DNA from: Acanthopleura granulata
Lineage: Eukaryota; Mollusca; Polyplacophora; Chitonida; Chitonidae
Direction: 5' to 3'
NCBI GenBank assembly: GCA_016165875.1
Contig: JABBOT010000001.1
Location: forward strand, 43,576,847 to 43,640,846
DNA length: 64,000 nucleotides
The notes under the pieces were generated by a model. That model saw nothing but the letters and a program-made list of their open reading frames with translations. It did not search any database and was not told the DNA's origin. Positions 1 through 10,045 of the stretch are shown in pieces (within the stretch, counting starts at the first letter, position 1; each line of letters begins with the position of its first letter). Both the position numbers and the translations under genes were made by a program.

Positions 1-667
1 ATCCATATCAAAAGTTAAAATCCCATACACTGATTTTAAATCTAACATTCTTAAGTATATTCGTCGCCTTTGGCAGGATGAATGGGACGTGCAGGTGTGT
101 AATAAACTGCACGCTATTCACCCTGTCATTGGCCATAACTCTTATACACTGGGTATGTCTCGTAGAGACCAAGTGGTTTTAACAAGATGCCGTGTTGGAC
201 ATTCTCGTCTAACACACAATTTTATCCTGGATGGGAGCAGTGCTCCCGAGTGTGCTGGATGTGGTGCTGAATACGGCATCAAACATATCCTTGTTGACTG
301 TTTAGACTTTGCCCATGTGCGGCAAAGATTCTACACAGTAAACTCCATATATGATTTGTTTGACAGCATGGCTGGCGACGCTGTCATAAAATATTTGAGG
401 GCCATTGGCCTGTATCATAAAATATAAATTTTATTTTCATAAATACTTGTCATAAAACTTCCTTAATATGCTGATTTTCGAGTTTTAGGTGTTTTGGTTT
501 CCTTACCTGATTTTAACCCATGTCCGAACATTTTTGTTTTCTTTTTAATGTTCTCATGTCACTATCGAAAACCTGAACTGTCTCGTGGTTTCACCTTATT
601 CTCGCCACGATATTACTGAGATATTGCTGATGTGGCGTTAAGCCACAATCATTCATTCATTCATTCT
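1..667 (+). mobile_element. 3' end of a non-LTR (LINE) retrotransposon, 5'-truncated by the window edge
   Basis: The stretch holds the last part of a retrotransposon reading frame (89-427), then an untranslated tail ending in repeated ATTC at about 650-667. Short-tandem tails of this kind are typical of several LINE clades. A core around 600-645 (CTCGCCACGATATTACTGAG and following bases) resembles a dispersed repeat I associate with gastropod genomes. The clade cannot be fixed because the reverse transcriptase core lies outside the window; Jockey/I/Nimb-like is my guess. Confidence 0.6.
89..427 (+). pseudogene. C-terminal fragment of LINE ORF2 (after the reverse transcriptase/RNase H region)
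   Basis: A 112-residue frame, open at its 5' side as a fragment, carries the arginine-rich segment SRRDQVVLTRCRVGHSRLTH followed by a zinc-knuckle-like C-x2-C-x7-H-x4-C pattern (CAGC...KHILVDC). This combination sits at the C-terminus of ORF2 proteins of many non-LTR retrotransposons, where the knuckle is thought to bind template RNA. The stop at 425-427 is followed directly by the element's 3' tail, which supports it being the natural end of ORF2. Only the last tenth or so of a normal ORF2 is present, so the copy is not shown to be active. The first Met at 89 is not the true start. Confidence 0.6.
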
Positions 668-669
668 TT

Positions 670-787
670 TTAATGTTCTCATGTCACTATCGAAAACCTG
701 AACTGTCTCGTCGTTCCACCTTGTTCTCGCCACGATATTACTGAGATATTGCCGATGTGGCGTTAAACATAATCATTCATTCATTCT
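670..787 (+). repeat. Second copy of the LINE 3' tail
   Basis: Bases 670-787 repeat 535-667 with few changes (TTTTTAATGTTCTCATGTCA through the ATTC run). The copy lacks any coding part. It is either a local tandem duplication of the tail or a SINE sharing the LINE's 3' end for retrotransposition. Confidence 0.7.
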
Positions 788-1307
788 TTTCTGATCTTGT
801 AGACGTGGGAATTATTGGGCCAACTCTGAAGGCTGTGCTCTGCCCACCGAGGAATGCAGGTTTGGTTTTCAAAGTCGTGGGGAATTTATGTAGGATCCAC
901 AAACTAGGCTACAGCATTTTGGCAGTAGTTTTCTGTGGACTGACTATGGTTGATTGGAGCAGCCTAGATCCCTGAAACACACCCTATTGCCTTGGCTCAA
1001 ATCATTCCATGGAATGGAGTCGCCATGTAAACCAATACATGTATGTAAGTATATATGTTTACATTGGCTTTTTGTGATTGTATATTTTCCTTTACATGTA
1101 AGACTGACCGCCATCGGATAACTGAAAGTTGTTGATTATGACGCTCAAAATAAGCAAAACAAAATCATGTGGCGAACCGTAAAGGGGCGATTTATTTCAC
1201 ATTTATTTTTAATTTTTTAACTATAAAAGTTTTGACCTGTAGTCGGAGCTGCATCCTCGATCCATTTGATCGTTTGCCTCGGCTTGATACTGTAATGAAT
1301 TTCTAGC
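788..1307. other. Intergenic, no gene seen
   Basis: Moderately AT-rich sequence between the LINE tail and the first Polinton repeat, with TACATGTA-type motifs near 1037-1100. The open frame at 757-975 starts inside the LINE tail and has no recognisable domain. Confidence 0.5.
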
Positions 1308-1440
1308 AGCGGGGGGATTATTGGACATTGTATTGGGAGCCTCCTCCCCCCACCCCACCCCACCCTCAGCCCATGTTCTGGCCTAGAGCAGAGCTTAGGA
1401 TTCGACGTACATAAAAAATTGGCAATTGTGGATGTAGGCC
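1308..1440 (+). repeat. Left terminal inverted repeat of Polinton copy 1
   Basis: Reverse complement of 1308-1440 aligns with 10507-10639: both contain GGCCTACATnCACAATTG, then AATTTTTTATGTAC, AGAACATGGGCT or GGAACATGGGCT, a G-rich tract, and a GTCCAAT element near the tip. The outer end begins AGCGGGGGG. Identity falls off sharply inside 1440. Confidence 0.75.
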
Positions 1441-2329
1441 GGAGCTGTCTGAAGTACTGCAAAGTCCACCTATCTAAAATCCGCACAGGCAAGAAAATCC
1501 CCGCGCCCTGTTGGTCTTGCGGGGAGGTGAGCGGAATAGAAGTCTTGTGGGCTTGACAGCGAGAAAGTAAGCCGTCCGAGTACATACAGTTACTGTATGA
1601 ATCCCCTTCCACCGACCGCAGATGATATGGAGGTCCTTTCCGACAATCCTTTCGAGACCGCGCGAAAAGCTGTTTTCAAGGTACTGTAAAATCCATGAAG
1701 CCAAAATCCGCAAGTGTGTTCAGGCCGTGTAGGTAATGTAGGCCGCAGCCACCGATGTCGTTCTAAGATTAAAGGCCAGCCCAGAGGTCACATACTTCCA
1801 GGTTTGTTATATATAACACATGCTGAAATTAGGCTTATATATAAGGCTTCTGACCTATTCATGCGTATACCAGGAATGTGCCATATATTAGCTCCTCTAT
1901 TATGTGCACATCAGTTCTAACGCTTGATAAAATACAGTCTACAACTAGCTGGTGTAAATATAGAAGCATTTGGAGGCTATATTACCCATTTTCAAAGTGA
2001 ACCGAGCTCTAAATATCTGCGCCATGTCTATCACATGGTATTCTAGGATAGATGACTACCATATTTTTATCTGCGGAATTCAGCGAAAATTGTCGTTCTG
2101 GACAAAAACTAACGTGATGTTCCTCATCAGGGTGTCTTTCTATATAAGACAGCTACTTTTTGTAAGACCAATATATGCAACAGGGTTTTGGAGGTATATG
2201 TCTATAACTTCACATCTAAGATTTCATTTCTCTGGTCTTGTACATCGTTGTAAAGTTTGTGTATAATATTGCAGATAGAGTGAGCATATTGGATAATCGT
2301 GATGCACACATCTTATAGCCGACTTGCGA
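1441..2329. other. Subterminal region of Polinton copy 1, no gene recognised
   Basis: Between the left repeat and the first recognisable relic there are only short frames without familiar motifs. A TATATATAA-like tract lies at about 1808-1840. The similarity to the opposite end of the element is weak beyond the terminal repeat. Confidence 0.4.
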
Positions 2330-2850
2330 GTAATACTGCAAGTATATCGAACTCCGGTATCCCGCCTCTCTGCCGAGAAGTTCAGCTGGTGCATAGTTCT
2401 TTTCCCTGTTGTAACTCTTCTTCCGTTTTCTTATCTAATGAACTCCCCTGTACCAAATCCGAACTGCTGTTTCAATTCTTGGTATTTCTCGACTTCACCG
2501 AGTATTAATTGAAACTCAGTATCCGAAATCTTACCGTTAATCAGCGCTGTAGACACGTGGTCTGTGATGATATTAAACTTACTCTCAGCCAGTAAACAAA
2601 TTTCTTTGCCTCTTACTTTTCACGCACAGACGCCGGCTGACAAACATACTCACCCCACTGAGAACGCTGCAGACTAAGGCCGCACCTTCTACGCCTATAG
2701 GCGTCCCAATTATCGTGGACAACACTCCGTCCCCTGCGACACCGAAGACCCATACTTATCGTGAGTAGCAAGGTAACATTACCATCTACTGTGCTGACTG
2801 TCCTGTGGTATTTTTGTGCATAGAGCAGTTCTATCAGCGGTCTCGCTTTC
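2330..2850 (-). pseudogene. Degenerate Polinton gene: glycine/valine-rich hydrophobic segment plus helical tail
   Basis: Minus-strand translation gives a hydrophobic Gly/Val/Ser stretch (reading PIGVEGAALVCSVLSGVSMF at about 2620-2700) followed by a charged helix with ISDTEFQLILGEVEKYQEL (about 2490-2545). I recognise this pairing as resembling a small protein of unknown function encoded beside Polinton-like polymerases in invertebrate genomes; that link is from memory and not tested. Several stops and at least one frameshift interrupt it. It sits on the same strand as the next gene (3801-4382), consistent with a block of minus-strand genes at this end of the element. Confidence 0.35.
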
Positions 2851-3800
2851 CAACTCTTTTTTTAGAGTTCTCACATGTTGTAATCTATACTCGTGCTGAT
2901 CTTCAGTCGGGGGGCAGATGGATCAAATGCTGGATACAGTTGCGCCGTTAGAATGTTTAATTCTAAATCCGATATGGGTTTAAAACATATTCTCAACCGT
3001 TTCAGCAAATGCCATGCTCCAGATATATCTGGTTCATCCGCACCATTTGTGCCGCAGCGGCCTGGACATTGTCTAACGTCGTCTCAACCTGATTAGCTCC
3101 CGGAAGGATTTTTACAACGATCGTTACGCTTTTACCGACATGCCTTTGAAGCCACCCGATCTTCAAGCCAGAAAGAATGTGGAAACTGGATTATTACCCA
3201 ATATAATATCCAAAATGATTATGGAATGCGGGGGTACCTCGCCAAAGGCAAGTGGTGTGTGGATATCGAGGTAAGATGTATCTGGACCCCCTATGATCGC
3301 ATGACCCCCTTCTGGCAGTATCCTCACATAAAGTTCATTTCACCGGGCCGTGTACAAGAGGTAAGCCGTGCCATCATTCAAAACCTTTTGAACAACAAGA
3401 CCCTCTGCTGATTGCACCTGGTTCGTGGTCACAACCAGATCAGTGTTCTATTTGGGATCCGATTTAGCGAGACCCCATATACTATTCTCCGGATTATCAG
3501 GTAGAACCAGGTTGCGTTTTTGGAACTCTTTCCGAGCTTCGGGAGATCGGCCAGCTCATGAAACTTCGGTGGTTCTCCGGATCCACCGACGGCAACTTCT
3601 TCGGTGTATAAAAACCTCGTAGTAATTGGAAGGCGTAAATCCGTCCACCCACCCCTTGCCGTTTAACACAATTGACATCTGCCAGATCGTATGAGGCTCG
3701 ACTAGTGCAACTAGGGGCCACTGGGTCCATCACGCCGGCGAATGTGTAAAGTTGCGCTTAAGCACGTCGTACCTACAGGTTGACCACAATTGTTTAAAAG
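2851..3800 (-). pseudogene. Heavily decayed minus-strand Polinton coding remnant
   Basis: Minus-strand frames show protein-like segments broken by many stops and frame changes, for example SAEGLVVQKVLNDGTAYLLY at about 3350-3410, NPENSIWGLAKSDP near 3455-3500 and STCRYDVLKRNFTHSPA near 3740-3790. They lie downstream of the gene ending at 3801 and may be the rest of that protein or a second structural gene. No domain can be named. The plus-strand frame at 3226-3411 is an antisense shadow. Confidence 0.3.
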
Positions 3801-4382
3801 TCATCCAGTCAGCTGCGACACGAGGCCAGCTGACGGTCTTGTACATGCCACCGTCTTTCCAGAGTTCATGCCTTCAGGGAATACCGGGACTGCCCTCAGA
3901 AGAGCAGAACCATTTGCAATACTGCTAGACAGTGCGACGATGTTTCCGGATGAGCTCACCTCGTCTAGGTGGACAAATATTTCATTATGAGGCGTCATTG
4001 TGAGTAGTTTGTCAACTTCATTTTTTCCAGCCATGGGTTCTCTTGCGTCTGAGAATCCCAGGATATCAGCTAGATCTAACAAACTGATCACATTGTTTTT
4101 GGAGAGTTCCAGCCGCACGTGCCCGATAGCTTTATTTAGTTTCAGTGTAGCACCCAAAGGTTGGAACACTTCTCCGTCCAGAGTACATACGGTGTAACAG
4201 CCGCGTGGCACAACTATGGACTTATCGCTTAAACTGACACGTACGTCGGCGCCAATATTCGCCATGATTGGATACAAGGTCCTGTCGAGTAGGGCGATAT
4301 CGTACTGGCCCCCAAGATTGTCCAGACATGATGGGAGGAGGACACTCCGTCCATGTTGAACATCGCTCAGTGTAACAAACAT
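3801..4382 (-). pseudogene. Polinton-type structural/virion-associated protein, N-terminal part
   Basis: The frame opens with MFVTLSDVQHG, choosing the Met at 4382 because related Polinton-encoded proteins start with the same MF/YVTL signature; an upstream in-frame Met at 4418 is less likely. Later segments include LGGQYDIALLDRTLYPI and EIFVHLDEV, the second recurring in copy 2. About 190 residues remain before the frame drifts into unrelated residues and a stop at 3801, whereas related proteins are longer, so this is a truncated copy. It is divergent to the plus-strand relic at 4393 with only about 10 bases between starts, suggesting a shared bidirectional promoter. The precise virion role is unknown to me. 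Confidence 0.5.
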
Positions 4383-4392
4383 ATTCAGCAAT

Positions 4393-4641
4393 ATGTTTGA
4401 TAAAGTGTTTTCATTCAATAGAAAGGGAACCCATTACCATGTCGGAGGGGTATATTCTTCGAGTAAAGGGATTGAGGGGCCGAGTGAAATCGTGGTTATA
4501 GATCCTGGCCTTAAAAACTCGCAGGGTGCTTTCGACGTGACTTTCCTAAAGGTGCTTGAACGCTACACCTTACCAAAAATCAACAGCAACGCATTGGCCG
4601 AGAAATGGCACACGCAACCGATGGCCTGGTGGCAGAACTAA
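4393..4641 (+). pseudogene. Polinton coding relic divergent from the structural gene
   Basis: An 82-residue frame beginning MFDKVFSF and including SEIVVIDPGLKNSQGAFDV and TFLKVLERYT. The first 60 residues are closely repeated in copy 2 (17925-18110), so the segment was protein-coding when the two copies split or is under a shared non-coding constraint. The remainder differs between copies. No domain is recognised. It starts within 12 bases of the minus-strand gene's Met. Confidence 0.4.
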
Positions 4642-4729
4642 ATTTTGCCGTATGGTGAGCCATGAACGGTTGTGGGGTGTGAAAGGAGAATCATCGTATA
4701 GCAAACGCTGCAGTGAGCAACTGTGTGTT

Positions 4730-5640
4730 TCTCTTCCACTAGTACTATCAAGTGCGCCGTATTCTGGAAGAGATTAAGGCACCACTTCCACTAGACGATG
4801 CATGGAGTCCGACCGACAACCCCTACGACATTTTCGGGTTCACCCATACACAGACTGGCGGCAAGAAAGAAGTGGAAACCACGGGTTAGACACTGCTTAT
4901 TATTATGTCACGAGTACAGAATAAATGAAATCGCAGTACGACTACCACCCTAGCAGCATGTCATTCCAGTGAACGCCAGAAAAGTTCCACATCGATTTTA
5001 TCTCGCAAGTTGGCTAGGCCAATCAAGCATGGACCACCTTCATCCTCGACAAATATAAGGGGTTTACTCAGGTAGGTGTGGAAAGAGTGCTGTGGAAAGA
5101 GTGAAGGACAACATTCGAACTTATGCTTGGGCCATCCTCAGGCACAGACCCGCAGCAATATGGTAGTCACGGCATTTCATGCTCAGAGGCATTTCGTAGC
5201 TAATGTCGAAAACGTCAGAGTGAGATCTGTTGCTCTGCCCTGGGACATAGAGCGGTACCAGAACATCCTGAGGTGCGCCGTCTCCAAGGTGGATTATGCG
5301 TTACGAGATGCAGTTTCTTGTGGCGGTTACGAAGACTTTTGGTCGTACCGCACAGTCCATGTACTCGGGGTTGGCGGGATTGTTCTTACCAATTCCTCCA
5401 GAAAATCTGCCGAAACTAATTGCCGATCTGCAATCTGAACGATTTGTTGAACATGTGCTTGTCACTACCACATGTGAGCTGTACCACAGGTTCGGCATGT
5501 ACTTAGCTCCAACAACAACTTTGACTGCCATGAAGCATATTAGATTTGGACATGCATGCCCGAGAACAGAAGATGAGGACGATGTCAGACAGCCCAATAG
5601 TAGCACCGGAGACGCAGACTTCACCATATAAGACGCCTTC
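4730..5640 (+). pseudogene. Polinton structural-gene remnants (capsid-type, identity uncertain)
   Basis: Plus-strand pieces in shifting frames: QVRRILEEIKAPLPLDDAWS (about 4748-4810) with NPYDIFGF; AWTTFILDKYKGFTQ (about 5025-5072); and a 112-residue frame 5296-5631 containing SMYSGLAGLFLPIPPENLPK and VLVTTTCELYHRFGMYLAP. These look like parts of one or two structural proteins. They occupy the position where copy 2 has major capsid and packaging ATPase, but I could not match either of those here. At least four stops or frame shifts separate the pieces. Confidence 0.35.
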
Positions 5641-5666
5641 CGCTGAGAAGCCTCAAAAGAACCCCA

Positions 5667-6038
5667 TTGAGATGCCTTCGGTTGAGAAACATCAAAAGAA
5701 CCCCAAAAAAGGTAGACGCAGGGCAAGCAGGGGCCGCGGCCAGAAAACCAAACACAGAAAATATTATCGGTCGAACTCCATTCGGTCAAAATCGTCGGTC
5801 AAACAGAGAGAGGGCGATAATAATGAGAAGGACCAAAGAGAAATTCAAAAGGCACCTACTCTATCTAGCATCGAAATGCGAGCCAACTGGATTCTTTGCT
5901 GGGGCACTTGGAGTGGCAGGATTTATTTGGTGGCAGCGGCGCCACGAATCACCAAAGACTGCCACAACACCTCCAGAGCCGCTGCCAAATATTGTTAACC
6001 AGTTAGATACATACCGAGACCCTTTCTATATAGAGTGA
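5667..6038 (+). pseudogene. Small basic protein with one predicted membrane segment (Polinton accessory gene)
   Basis: The frame 5667-6038 encodes a lysine/arginine-rich N-terminal part, then a hydrophobic segment TGFFAGALGVAGFIWW, then a proline-rich tail ending FYIE. An overlapping frame (5546-5998) carries the same basic region shifted, so one frameshift near 5660-5760 is likely. The counterpart in copy 2 (21234-21728) has the same architecture: charged N-terminus, one hydrophobic segment, proline-rich tail. It may be a minor virion or membrane protein; no function is established. Confidence 0.45.
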
Positions 6039-6047
6039 GCGTCAAAC

Positions 6048-6301
6048 ATGAGTACCCCTTATGGAAAGATGCTTGTCAATACGATTTATCACAGTGCTGT
6101 TGTTTCTAGTCTCACCATTGGGTACGGCCTCCTGGGCAAAATTGTCACTGAGGCTGCCACACCAAATCTTGATTTCCTAACCCCCCCCGCCCCCCCCCCC
6201 CCCCGATGCCGGCCTGCTTATTACCGAAGCCTCTTTAGCTATGGCCATGAAAGACGTCCTTATTAAACAAGGAATTATTCCAGCAGATATTATTATTAAG
6301 T
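6048..6301 (+). pseudogene. Small hydrophobic Polinton protein, frameshifted by a C homopolymer
   Basis: Starts MSTPYGKMLVNTIYHSAVV and continues through a hydrophobic stretch SSLTIGYGLLGKIV. At 6181-6204 the sequence is almost pure C; the frame entering it reads prolines, while the frame leaving it two bases out reads GLLITEASLAMAMKDVLIKQ and ends IIPADIIIK-stop. Copy 2 (21738-21910) ends IKQGINPADILM-stop, which confirms that the downstream frame is the genuine C-terminus. Roughly 80 residues in total. The start lies 10 bases after the previous gene's stop. Confidence 0.5.
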
Positions 6302-6302
6302 A

Positions 6303-6694
6303 ATGCCCTCGATTACGATGATGGTTGGGAGTGCCCTCGTAAATGCACTGGCCTTCTCAGATAACAACTTCCTCTTCTCAGCCCTTCGTAGCTCGAGTGT
6401 CGATGCGGAGCGAAAAGGCCACGATAATGCCATAGAACAGATCCAGGCGGCGCAGGCGGCGTGGTCTCCAACAAGGACAAAGCGTCTGGACTGAATTAAT
6501 GTTGAATTTTGACGATAGGGGAACGCAGAGCGCGCATTTCGCGATATCGAGGCCGCCATGCGCGAGTACCCTCAGCTCACGGGAAAAACTCTTAGCCCCA
6601 CAGATCCCGAACCGGTCCTAAGCGACTTCTATACATCGTTGGAGGGCCAAAAAGAACGCGAGATCGCCTTCATCCTCCTCGGGATGGCTGTTTG
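6303..6694 (+). pseudogene. Small conserved Polinton protein of unknown function
   Basis: Begins within the stop of the preceding gene and reads MPSITMMVGSALVNALAFSD, then a charged helix DAERKGHDNAIEQIQAAQAA ending in WSPTRTKRLD and a stop at 6492. After that the same protein resumes in another frame (AMREYPQLTGKTLSP, then SDFYTSLEGQKEREIAF at 6620-6670). Copy 2 has the same protein at 21927-22133, with KRLDWINGARRA showing that the stop here is a local mutation. Full length was near 130 residues. Predicted pattern: N-terminal hydrophobic segment, then an amphipathic coiled helix. Confidence 0.5.
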
Positions 6695-6819
6695 ATCTAA
6701 AAACTCGCCGAGTAATCCGTAAGAGCTCCTCGAAACAATGGCAAGCAAGACATGAATAGTGAGGCTCGAGTTATATTTCCATACCATTTGTAGATAAGTC
6801 TTGTATATATATATAACAC

Positions 6820-7164
6820 ATGATGGATTTGCCCCAAGAGTTATACTTCGCGATGTACGCGGTTGACTACTCTGCCTGCGTCGGCGAGTTTCCTGGCCCT
6901 ATGACCCATGTACTGACTCGTAGCGCACTAAAGTCGCTCAATCTCTGTCGGCAGAACAAAAAGGCCGCCTCACGTTTAGCAGTGAAGCTTGGTCCGGCCC
7001 TCCAGCACTCCCGGGAGGAGACCGATCAGCTGCTTGGGCCTGCGGCTTCCGCCTGCCGGAGAATAATGAGTCTCCTGGAATACCTTGCAACCATTCCCAT
7101 GGCCAGTGTACAATATTTGAAAGACATCGCCGCCATCAAGAAAGGCTCGAGTTATTTTTCATAA
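6820..7164 (+). pseudogene. Duplicated integrase N-terminal leader
   Basis: The frame MMDLPQELYFAMYAVDYSAC runs 114 residues to YLKDIAAIKKG and then breaks into GSSYFS-stop. The following integrase copy (7195 onward) repeats the same start (MMSLLEEQYSAMLQVGYCAR) and the same AAIKK segment before continuing into the catalytic core. Copy 2 integrase C also begins with this leader (23028). So 6775-7145 is a tandem duplication of the leader with its upstream GGCTCGAGTTAT box, ending exactly where the core should start. Confidence 0.55.
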
Positions 7165-7194
7165 AATTTGTAGGCATCGCTTGGATATATCATA

Positions 7195-8275
7195 ATGATG
7201 AGTTTGCTCGAAGAGCAATACTCCGCGATGCTACAGGTTGGCTACTGCGCCCGCTGCAGCAAGATTCCTGCTCCTTCCATGTACTGAATGATAGCGCACG
7301 AAAGTCGCTCGATCTCTCGCCGCGAAACGAAAAGACCGCGATTCGTTCCGCAGCAAACATGTTGGAGAGCCCGACCAGCCTCCGGGCGGCAAGCGGACAG
7401 CTGCCTGAGCCTGTGGTTGCCGCATGTTGGAGACTTATCAGGCTGTTGGAATACCTTGCTTACTACTACCATGATTGACAGTAAGTTGTCTGTTTGTCTG
7501 GCGACTACATACTATAGCTCCAAGGGCTACTGGAAAGGCATTGCCGCCATCAAGAAACTAGCTTCTGCTGCAAAGATCTCTGAAGGTACAGCTCGCGATT
7601 GGTTGAAAAAATAAGACATCTGGAAGATTTTTCTACCATCTCCACGACATATTCAACGGCCAGAATTTAATGTTGCTGCACCAAATGAGGTCCATCAAGC
7701 TGACCTGCTCTTTTTACCACACTCCAAGGTGGGCAAGCGCAACTACAAGTATGCTCTTACCGTGACCAATATCGCCAGCCGATTAAAAGCAGCTGAGCCT
7801 TTCGGCACAAAAGACTCTGAAAAGGTTGCAGATGCCCTGGGCAGTATCTATAGGCTGGGATCCCTGAGGTGTCCTAAACTGCTCCAGGTCTACCATGGGC
7901 GGGAGTTAATCGGCACAGTCAACCGGTTACTCGCGAAGCATGAGGTTTCTGTCGGGCGTAGGCGTGTGGACATCCACAAGGACCAAGGTGTCGTGGAACG
8001 CTTCAACCGCACGTTGGTTGAGCCACTATTCGGGCACCAATGGGCGTTCTTCTCAGTGGGTGGCTCGCTTACCCGCAATCGTGGCGGAAAAGTGACTCAG
8101 GTCACTGGCAAGCGGCCGTCTGAGGCCATCAAGGTAAAAACGATGGCACAAAAGCCCTCTTCCACTGTTCCAGGCCGTCCTGTTGGCCTTCATGAGCAAA
8201 AGCTCCCTTCTGGGGTTGGTGTTGTCTACATGTACCAGCCCGGCGAGCTGGAGGATGGTCGCCGTCGGGCGACTA
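7195..8275 (+). pseudogene. Polinton retroviral-type integrase, copy A
   Basis: Polinton integrases have a retroviral-type (rve) DDE fold and insert the element into host DNA. After a leader broken by a stop near 7290, the chain reads GYWKGIAAIKKLASAAKISE, a short helix-turn-helix-like segment, then an in-frame TAA at 7612-7614 where copy C has Gln, then ADLLFLPHSK, YKYALTVTNIASR, a QVYHGREL segment and KDQGVVERFNRTL. The first catalytic Asp region reads TVTNIASR instead of VVDVASR seen in copies B and C, so an acidic residue is lost. QPGELEDGRRRAT near 8240-8275 is the last recognisable part; the C-terminal end found in copy C is missing. Convergent with the helicase relic at 8290. Confidence 0.75.
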
Positions 8276-8289
8276 CATGTGTATTGACT

Positions 8290-10045
8290 CGGACTGGGAG
8301 CTCTTCCCTGCGGTCCGTGCTTCCTGCTGTCTTTTGGGTGGTACTGCAGGGGCACTGGTGCATCTGGGAAGTAAACCTTGCAACGCTGGAATAGCAGCTC
8401 CTGTGCTCCGTCGCTGACTCTCGGTCTCCAAGTCAAGATGAAGTCGCCTGCCTTCCATGGTTCAGCGAACATACCCTACCCAAGGCAGCTGGGGAGCGCT
8501 TTTCTCATCTTCTGGCACTGAATCTTGTGTAGGTGCAGGCGGATAGCCTTTTTGAGGGCTCTAAATACTGGATCTTTTCCTCTGTGATCTTTTTCGACAT
8601 CTTTATAGTTGTCTAGGGGCACCTCAATTACGATAGGTGAAGGCTGGCCCTAGCAGATAACCTGAACCCCCCTGTGTTCGAGCCAATCGAGAAAGGTCTC
8701 CAGTATGCGCCGGGGCACACTGCACACCTCATCCCGGATGATGACGCGAGGGATGAACTTCTGACCCATCCTCAATCTGATTCAGTCTGGGTCCACTCAG
8801 TCTGACCACTCCAACGGAAGAACCTGTGATATATCTGAGCTTTGACCCCTCTGCCACGCATCTCGTTGGCCAACCGATGAGTCGGTGTGAAGACAAGGGG
8901 GGTCTTTACCGCGGAAAAGCTCGATAGCTCTGGTCGTTTTGCCGCTGCCTCCGCCACCATTCAGATAGTTTAATTGGTGTCTGGTCAGTGGATCGTCGAG
9001 ACGTGATGCAGAAGAGCCTGCCATGTCTTTTTGCTGTCTTCCGTATTCGGCCTTGGCGAGGTAGGCTGCATCTTCCATAGGTATGTATAGCCTTTCTCCC
9101 TTGTCGCGCCACTTGACTGAGGCAACTAGAGGAAGAGGCGTTATCCCTTTCAGACAATAGACACAACAGGCTTCGTTGCAGCTGCAGGCCTTGGGGGACA
9201 AACACGCCTCAATCCCTTCGAGCTTATGCAGTGCTGCGTTCTTCAAAAAGATGGAATTGGTTGCCACCCGGACTGTCTCCTCGGATTCGAACCTCGAAAG
9301 CATAGAGAGGAGGTCGACGTGGGCATAGACCAACAGAGATGCCCTTACGTGAGTGTACTGAGACTGGGAGCCATCGTAGTATATGAGGATGTGGCCGAGG
9401 AGCATTTCATTGGTGCCCCGAACAGGGTGCCGCTTTGGCAGGTGTCCCGCACAAGGAAGTCAAGTTCACCCTGGTCCATCACTAGCCTTCTGGTCAGTCG
9501 TTTTGCGTCAGCTTTGATGCCTTGTGTGAAATTACCGATGATGCTGCACATCTGATTACGGTTTTCAGGGAGCCACGCCGTGGTTTGTTTCTTCAAGGTG
9601 AAGCCCGGGCTGGGTCAAACTTGTCTTCAACAAGTTGCCTTCGTTGATTCGGAGTAAGAACTCGTCCCCGCCGGGAAGTGCGTGATGAGAAGCTGAGCCG
9701 CTCTCGCATCAGTCATCAGGCATCCATGGCCAGTCGGCCGGCTCTAGCATGTATACCATCAGCGGTTTCAATATCGCGGTTGTCGAGTAGGTCCTCTGTT
9801 TCCCCCCGCCACATCGAGAAGACCGCAGTGGCACCGTAAATTCGTCTTTGGCATCGTTCAGAATGTCAACCCAGTCTTCAGCTGGGGGCTGGACCGGGGA
9901 AGGGACTTGATCATTTACGTCGATGAATGGCCGTTGTGGCCTCATCTGCCGATGGGTTGCGGTTTTCAGCGCCTTCCGGAATAGGTTCATCGAGAATATA
10001 CCCAGGATCGTACTCTGCAAGAATCTCGTCAATCAAATCATCCAT
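8290..10045 (-). pseudogene. Superfamily-1 DNA helicase (RecD/Pif1-like) of Polinton copy 1
   Basis: Read on the minus strand from a likely Met at 10045 (MDDLIDEILAEYDP). The N-terminal 300 or so residues are cysteine-containing and unrecognised (ACSCNEACCVYC). A Walker A motif, LNGGGGSGKTTRAIE, lies at about 8925-8970; TPTHRLANEMRGRG (motif Ia-like) follows after a one-base slip in a C run at about 8900; the DExx box is IIRDEVCSVP at about 8712-8740. In-frame stops interrupt it near 8651 and 8475. Helicase motifs V and VI (SSQGLT-type) are absent because the C-terminal end is cut at about 8290, where the integrase remnant begins. It would unwind DNA during element replication. Copy 2 has no equivalent. 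Confidence 0.65.

Noticed and set aside
1217..1612. 131-codon minus-strand frame over the left Polinton end
   Set aside because: It spans the terminal inverted repeat and outside flank and has low-complexity composition; not a gene.
8053..8280. N-proximal part of plus/minus overlap: minus-strand frame 8053-8472
   Set aside because: Only the part above about 8290 is helicase-like; the lower part is antisense to the integrase.
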